Shown one piece after another: positions 59,553 to 64,000 of a stretch of DNA of 64,000 nucleotides. Source of the DNA: Clostridiales bacterium 1_7_47FAA (GTDB lineage: Bacteria > Bacillota > Clostridia > Lachnospirales > Lachnospiraceae). The first letter of the stretch is position 1; the number at the start of each line of letters is the position of its first letter. The stretch covers positions 608,204-672,203 of the forward strand of contig DS990263.1 in NCBI GenBank assembly GCA_000155435.1. Reading direction: 5' to 3'. The notes under the pieces were generated by a model that had not been told where the DNA came from, made no database searches, and saw only the letters and a program-made list of their open reading frames with translations. The position numbers were made by a program, and so were the translations under genes.

Positions 59553-60542
59553 TTACTCTGCGCCTCCTGCTTTCCTGCGGTACTTGTCAATGAATATGGC
59601 GGCAAGAAGAATCACGCCGAATATCAGGTTCTGCCAGAACGTGGATACCTTCATTACAATCAGGGCATTGGTGATGGTGGCCAGCAGGATACAGCCAAGG
59701 GCCGACCCCAGGACGGTCCCGGTGCCGCCAAACATACTTGTGCCGCCAATGATGACCGAAGCCATGATTGTCAGCTCGGTGCCTGTTCCGGCTGCCGGCT
59801 GCGCGCTGGCAAAACGGGAAGCCATCAGCACGCCGGATAAGGCTGCAAGCATGGAGGTGGCGATGAAAACCGTCAGGCACTTGGCGCGTACGTTGATGCC
59901 TGCAAGATAGGCAGTCTCCCGGTTTCCGCCGATGGCCAGGATGGCGCGGCCGTACTTGGTCTTTACCAGTATGATATGTCCGATGATACCGATGATCAGC
60001 GCATAGACAACAGGCAGAGGGACCATCCCGAACAGTTTATTCTGTCCTATCATCTTAAAACTGCTGGAAAAACCGGATATTGCCAGGTTTTCCGTGGTGA
60101 TTGCGATGATTCCGTTAAACGCATACTGGGTACCCAAGGTGGCGATGAATGGAGGCAGGTCAAAATACACGATTACAATGCCGTTGATGACCCCCACCAC
60201 TGCGCCGGCCCCAAGGGCCAGCACAATGGAAACCGGAATCGGCATTCCTGCCTTCAGTGCAAAGGCGCAGACAACACCTCCGAAACTGGTGGCGGCGCCT
60301 ATGGAAAGATCCATTCCGCCGGAAGCCATCAGAAATGTGATAGGTACGGCGACAATAAACGAAAAGCTGGATGTCTTCAGTATATCAAGGATGTTGTTCA
60401 TTGCAAAGAAGTTGGGATTCACACAGCCCACCACAATCAGCAGAAGACACAGAGGCAGGATTGTCCCTAATTCGTTTTTGTTTAAAAGCGCATGTAGGAC
60501 CGCACTTTTCTTAACCTGGGCATTATCCGGTTGTTTTTCCAT
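59553..60542 (-). CDS. Sugar ABC importer permease (RbsC-type)
   Basis: 329 residues from ATG 60542 (AAGGAGAAGG ahead; the frame is open to 60596). About nine or ten helices; CUT2 permease marks are FIVAVPITFLMASGGMDLSI, GAATSFGGVVCAFALK, PPFIATLGTQYAFNGI, ILAIGGNRETAYLAGI and TIMASVIIGGTSMFGG. It ends in a basic YRRKAG tail. Confidence 0.94.
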   Translation of the reverse strand: MEKQPDNAQVKKSAVLHALLNKNELGTILPLCLLLIVVGCVNPNFFAMNNILDILKTSSFSFIVAVPITFLMASGGMDLSIGAATSFGGVVCAFALKAGMPIPVSIVLALGAGAVVGVINGIVIVYFDLPPFIATLGTQYAFNGIIAITTENLAISGFSSSFKMIGQNKLFGMVPLPVVYALIIGIIGHIILVKTKYGRAILAIGGNRETAYLAGINVRAKCLTVFIATSMLAALSGVLMASRFASAQPAAGTGTELTIMASVIIGGTSMFGGTGTVLGSALGCILLATITNALIVMKVSTFWQNLIFGVILLAAIFIDKYRRKAGGAE

Positions 60543-60579
60543 TTTCCTTCTCCTTTCCGGCGCAGCCGCCGCAGCCAGC

Positions 60580-61623
60580 CTACTCACCCATGTCAATGCC
60601 GCGTTCTTTTACCCAGCCGTCAATATCGTCGATGAACAGGGTTGTTGTTCCTGAGTCATTGCCGCGCTCGTACTGCCCGCCGTCACGGACCGCCTTGGCC
60701 AGATATGCCCCGTCATATCCCACGTTGTACCAGTGCTGTGCTACCGTACATACCATGCTGCCGTCCTGCACGCATCTTAAGATTTCAGGCGCATCATCAA
60801 TCCCCACCACGCAGAAGCTGTCCTGAAGCCCGTTCTCCTGTACGAAGGCAGCGCCTCCAAGGCCTGCATAGCTGTCAAAGGAAACCATGCAGTTGATATC
60901 CGGGTCCGCCAGATAGGAGGCAGATATCTTATCCTGTGCCGTGGCTGCATTGGACATACACTCCGTCTTATCCGCCACAATGGCATCCGGCCTCAGTTCC
61001 TTCAGTTTTTCCTCAAATGCAGCCACCTGGTCATTCTGCTGTTCCATGGTCAGGTTGCTCTGCATGGTAAGCACCTTAATGGGTTTGTCGCCCATGGCCT
61101 GGATCAGGGCCTCTGCAACGGAGTATCCCAGGTTAACCGGGTCAGTGCCTATGTATGCCGCTGGAATATCATTATCCGTGGCAATACCAATCAGGGTTAC
61201 GCCCTGCTCTACCGCGCGGTTCATGACATCCTCTGCAGCGTCCTCCTGGGTCAGCACGATCAATATGATGTCCGCCCCATTGGTCAGGGCTGTTTCCGTA
61301 TTATTGACCATGTCCTGGGTATTACCCGGTGTCTGGGGCGCCAGGTAGTGGCCCTCCCACCCAAGCTCGGCACACGCGTCATTGAATCCTTTTTCCGCCT
61401 GGCCCCATGCAGCTCCCCCTGCCATCCCGCTGCTGAAATATACAACCAGCTTATCCTCACCGCTGCTTTCAGCCTGTGTTGCGGATGTGCCTGTCTGTTC
61501 TGCCGCCGTTGTATCTGCTTTTGTGGTTCCCTGACATCCGGTAAGCATTGCTGCCGCTGTCATGGTTGCTGCCAATAATAATGTACCTATCTGTTTTCTG
61601 TAAACCTTATTTCCCCGCTTCAT
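60580..61623 (-). CDS. Sugar-binding lipoprotein of the ABC importer (periplasmic-binding type 1 fold)
   Basis: 347 residues from ATG 61623 (GAGGAGG seven bases ahead). A type II signal peptide ends in lipobox MLTGC (Cys about 30), then a Thr/Ala/Ser-rich spacer. The binding domain reads KLVVYFSSGMAGGAAWGQ, YLAPQTPGNTQDMVNNTETA, GVTLIGIATDNDIPAAYIG, YLADPDINCMVSFDSYAGLG and FCVVGIDDAPEILRCVQDG. This is the RbsB/LacI-like type 1 sugar-binding fold. The ligand is the unknown substrate of the operon. It is highly likely to be the most abundant product. Confidence 0.92.
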   Translation of the reverse strand: MKRGNKVYRKQIGTLLLAATMTAAAMLTGCQGTTKADTTAAEQTGTSATQAESSGEDKLVVYFSSGMAGGAAWGQAEKGFNDACAELGWEGHYLAPQTPGNTQDMVNNTETALTNGADIILIVLTQEDAAEDVMNRAVEQGVTLIGIATDNDIPAAYIGTDPVNLGYSVAEALIQAMGDKPIKVLTMQSNLTMEQQNDQVAAFEEKLKELRPDAIVADKTECMSNAATAQDKISASYLADPDINCMVSFDSYAGLGGAAFVQENGLQDSFCVVGIDDAPEILRCVQDGSMVCTVAQHWYNVGYDGAYLAKAVRDGGQYERGNDSGTTTLFIDDIDGWVKERGIDMGE

Positions 61624-61684
61624 GTTATTCCTCCTCATATACAATCTGCTAACATGTACCTTCCATTATAAACGGTATTTCTTT

Positions 61685-62470
61685 TTACAGCACCCCAAAT
61701 TCTGCATATACCTGGTCAATGGGCATTCCGTCCGCCAGCATCTGACGCTGCTTATTCTCTTTTTCATAGATTGCCTCCACCCTGAGAAGCACTTCATCCA
61801 CGATATCCTTCGGGATTACCTGCACGCCGTCATTATCCCCAAATATGAAATCCCCCGGATAAATGGTTACGTAATGAGTGACATGGCCGGGCAGCATGGC
61901 CGGGACATTGACATCGGTGACAATCCATCCGCCGAACGCGTTAGGCGCAGTCCCAAAGGAATACATTGGGAAATCCTGCATTTTCAGCACATACTGCGTA
62001 TCCCTGCAGTTCCCTGCAAGAAGCATTCCGCGGCATCCATGGGCATAGGCCAGCTGGCAGCTCATTTCCCCAAAATGAGCGGGCTGCATATCCCCTCCGC
62101 AGTCAAAACATAAGATGCTCCCATCCGGCTCAGAGGCAACCGTGCGCATCATGATTTTCTGGGGATGCTCCCGGCCGTCCAGATAGTCCTCATAGAACTT
62201 ATCCAGTGATTCGCCCGGAAGGTAGGAAGTGTCAATGGACAGGGTATGGAGTTTGACCGGCAGGGCGCGGCCCACCAGCTGCATTCCCTGGCGAAGCGCC
62301 TTAAAACGCTGCGACAGGACTGTGTCGCACACGCCAAGGGACCAGAGTGAGTCGGAAACATTGCCGCCGTACCCGGCTTTCTTAAAACGTTCAATGCGCT
62401 CCAGGTCCGTGATGTCCAGATGGCGGATTTCCTCTCTTGGTATGGTGTACTCCCTGTTTTCTGGTAACAT
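61685..62470 (-). CDS. RraA-family protein, putative aldolase or lyase
   Basis: 261 residues, longer than RraA proper (about 160). The RraA/HMG-aldolase-like core runs from about residue 35: GYGGNVSDSLWSLGV, GEMSCQLAYAHGCRGMLLAG, then CRDTQYV and PGDFIFGDNDGVQVIPK. The Arg-Asp pair (RD) that binds substrate and metal in class II 4-hydroxy-2-oxoacid aldolases of this fold is kept. In an acid-sugar operon it most plausibly splits a 4-hydroxy-2-keto acid to pyruvate and an aldehyde. A role as RNase E inhibitor is unlikely. It follows dehydratase 2 by 39 bases. Confidence 0.82.
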   Translation of the reverse strand: MLPENREYTIPREEIRHLDITDLERIERFKKAGYGGNVSDSLWSLGVCDTVLSQRFKALRQGMQLVGRALPVKLHTLSIDTSYLPGESLDKFYEDYLDGREHPQKIMMRTVASEPDGSILCFDCGGDMQPAHFGEMSCQLAYAHGCRGMLLAGNCRDTQYVLKMQDFPMYSFGTAPNAFGGWIVTDVNVPAMLPGHVTHYVTIYPGDFIFGDNDGVQVIPKDIVDEVLLRVEAIYEKENKQRQMLADGMPIDQVYAEFGVL

Positions 62471-62509
62471 AATCGTATTCCTCCTTTATATTTTTATTTG
62501 ATATGATGC

Positions 62510-63889
62510 TCAGCTCCACAGACGGTCGTGGCTGTAGCTGTTATTCCAGTCATCGGTAGCCTCCCAAAGGCCGGGGATTTTCTCATTGTCAATATGTTCC
62601 CGTATCACATCGTCCACCAGTCCTTCAATTCCCAATCCAGGGGCATCCGGTACTTTGATATATCCGTTCTGTATCAGGGGTTTCCTGGTTCCGATGACCA
62701 GATCATCCCACCATGGAACATCGTTGGAATGGAACTCCAGGGCCAGGAAGTTCTCTGTGGCGGCTACGCTGTGCACGGCAGCCAGACAGGCCACAGGACT
62801 CTCCGCCATATGTACGGCCATGGCCACCCCGTATTCCTGGGCCATGTCGCCGATTTTCTTGTTCTCCAGGATCCCGCCGGATGTGAGCAGGTCCGGATGT
62901 ATGACAGAAACGCCGCCTGCCTCCAGAAGGGGACGGAAGCCTTCCTTCAGATAGATATCCTCGCCCGTGCATATGGGGACATTGACGGACTGCTTTAAGA
63001 TGGCGTACTGTTTCGTATAATGCCAGGGCAGCGCGTCCTCCAGCCAGGCAATATTGTATTTCTCCAGCATCCTGCCCAGCTTGATGCACTCGGTCAGGCC
63101 GATATGTCCGATATGGTCGATTGCCAGGGGAATCTCATAGCCGATGACAGAGCGCACATCCGACATGTACTGGTCCAGATATTCCAGGCCTTTCTGCGTA
63201 ATCTGCACAGCGGTCATCCCATGTTCGATGTTCTGGACTTCCCTGACACGGTTCATGTGATACCGCTCATCCAGGGTCCCCTGCTTCCACATGATTTCAT
63301 CACAGTCCTCTGCTTCCCTGAGCTTATCAATGAATCCCAGGGGAGCGCTGAGGGCGCCCGGCACGTCGTACAAAAGGCTGATGCTCAGGTCCATCTTAAG
63401 CATGGTAAAGCCTTTTTCCATCCTTTTTTTTAGGGCCTCACCCATCTTCTTCCCGCTGTTTTTCCCTTCCACATCCGTGTCACAGTAGCAGCGGATCTCA
63501 TCCCTGAATTTGCCGCCCAGCATCTGGTACACCGGTACCCCATATGCCTTGCCAGCCAGATCCCACAGGGCAAGCTCGATTCCGCAGACCCCGCCTGCCT
63601 GGCGTGACAGTCCTCCGAACTGTTTCATCTTGCGGAAGATGCGGTCCACATTACAGGGGTTCTCGCCAATCAGCTTGCTTTTCAGCATCAGCGCATAGCG
63701 CTTATCCGCAAAGTCCCTGACCTCCCCGTATCCCACCAGTCCCTGGTTGGTGAATACCTTAACCAGGATACAGTGCATGGGGGCATTCCAGATATCTGCA
63801 AAGCGGATATCCGTAATCCTCAGTTCCGACGGCGAGGAGCATGTCTTTACATTGTTTAAGACCTCGCCTGCTTCCATTCTCTCTTTCAT
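62510..63889 (-). CDS. Enolase-superfamily acid-sugar dehydratase (MR/MLE-like), paralogue 2
   Basis: 459 residues, first gene of the operon, with AGGAGG eight bases ahead of ATG 63889. Capping domain SELRITDIRFADIWNAPMHC and GVCGIELALWDLAGKAYGVP; metal ligands D in AIDHIGHIG, E in WLEDALPW and E in CTGEDIYL; then HPDLLTSGGILENKKIGD and AVHMAESPVACLA. It shares long near-identical runs with paralogue 1 in the capping domain (for example LIGENPCxVDRxFRKxKQFGG). The 150-230 specificity region differs, which suggests related but distinct acid-sugar substrates. Confidence 0.9.
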   Translation of the reverse strand: MKERMEAGEVLNNVKTCSSPSELRITDIRFADIWNAPMHCILVKVFTNQGLVGYGEVRDFADKRYALMLKSKLIGENPCNVDRIFRKMKQFGGLSRQAGGVCGIELALWDLAGKAYGVPVYQMLGGKFRDEIRCYCDTDVEGKNSGKKMGEALKKRMEKGFTMLKMDLSISLLYDVPGALSAPLGFIDKLREAEDCDEIMWKQGTLDERYHMNRVREVQNIEHGMTAVQITQKGLEYLDQYMSDVRSVIGYEIPLAIDHIGHIGLTECIKLGRMLEKYNIAWLEDALPWHYTKQYAILKQSVNVPICTGEDIYLKEGFRPLLEAGGVSVIHPDLLTSGGILENKKIGDMAQEYGVAMAVHMAESPVACLAAVHSVAATENFLALEFHSNDVPWWDDLVIGTRKPLIQNGYIKVPDAPGLGIEGLVDDVIREHIDNEKIPGLWEATDDWNNSYSHDRLWS

Positions 63890-63974
63890 TGCTGTCCCTC
63901 CTAGATTATATGATTTTTGTATTTACTGTTAATTTTTTTCTATTGATTGTTAATTATTTAGTGTTTTATTATAA

Positions 63975-63986
63975 TAAATCGGTTTA
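63975..63986. promoter_or_regulatory. LacI-type operator candidate upstream of the acid-sugar operon
   Basis: TAAATCGGTTTA, an imperfect 12-bp palindrome with a central CG as in many LacI-family operators, about 90 bases upstream of the operon start beside AT-rich promoter-like sequence (TATAAT on the minus strand at about 63969-63974). The rest of 63890-64000 is AT-rich with no gene. Confidence 0.4.
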
Positions 63987-64000
63987 TATTATATAGCACC

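Overview
The window looks like a chromosomal piece of a Gram-positive, anaerobic, gut-type Clostridia, most likely Lachnospiraceae (Enterocloster / Clostridium clostridioforme-like). The evidence is a housekeeping core in the Firmicutes order (plsX-acpP-rnc-smc-ftsY, pta-ackA-yceD-rpmF), strong GGAGG ribosome sites, consensus sigma-A promoters, Gram-positive lipoproteins and a B12/siroheme gene set. No rRNA, tRNA, CRISPR array, insertion sequence or prophage was seen. Most genes lie on the minus strand.

Layout. 1-1865: leading end of a Wadjet-type defence operon (jetA complete, jetB cut by the window edge). 1949-10104: a secreted C39-like/DUF4846 fusion, a CstA carrier, a tetrapyrrole operon (sirC-like, hemC, cobA-hemD) and a D,D-carboxypeptidase. 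10317-13377: an AEC carrier convergent with a periplasmic-sensor diguanylate cyclase. 13606-17508: a small sugar-acid module (DapA-like aldolase, GarR-like reductase) behind a PrpR-type regulator whose AAA+ core is visibly dead. 17539-25235: a PopT-like DUF368 protein, an MBL protein, an Amt-PII fusion with a structured leader, a ClC exchanger with a lipoprotein and a small unknown protein, and threonine deaminase. 25313-31995: ftsY, smc, rnc, acpP, plsX. 32108-35774: nitroreductase and P-loop kinase divergent from a double-HTH MerR regulator and an ABC-2 exporter. 35820-39052: copper resistance (csoR-copA) with two CsoR boxes, and a gene remnant. 39246-48109: two hybrid histidine kinases flanking a double-GntR regulator, then a lipoprotein gene interrupted by an in-frame amber codon. 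48345-51370: rpmF, yceD, ackA, pta. 51593-63889: a ten-gene operon plus LacI regulator for uptake and oxidative breakdown of an unknown sugar or sugar acid.

How it works together. The final operon can be read as a complete route: ABC importer, two SDR oxidoreductases, a lactonase, two enolase-superfamily acid-sugar dehydratases and an RraA-family putative aldolase, with a LacI regulator last. The 13606-15413 module supplies a DHDPS-family aldolase and a tartronate-semialdehyde-type reductase that could take products of such a route. The kinase-regulator-kinase locus at 39.2-46.5 kb shares a duplicated promoter block and is probably one regulatory unit. The strongest candidates for undescribed biology are that locus, the acid-sugar operon, the dead-AAA+ PrpR regulator with its paired palindromes, the amt leader, and the amber-split lipoprotein.
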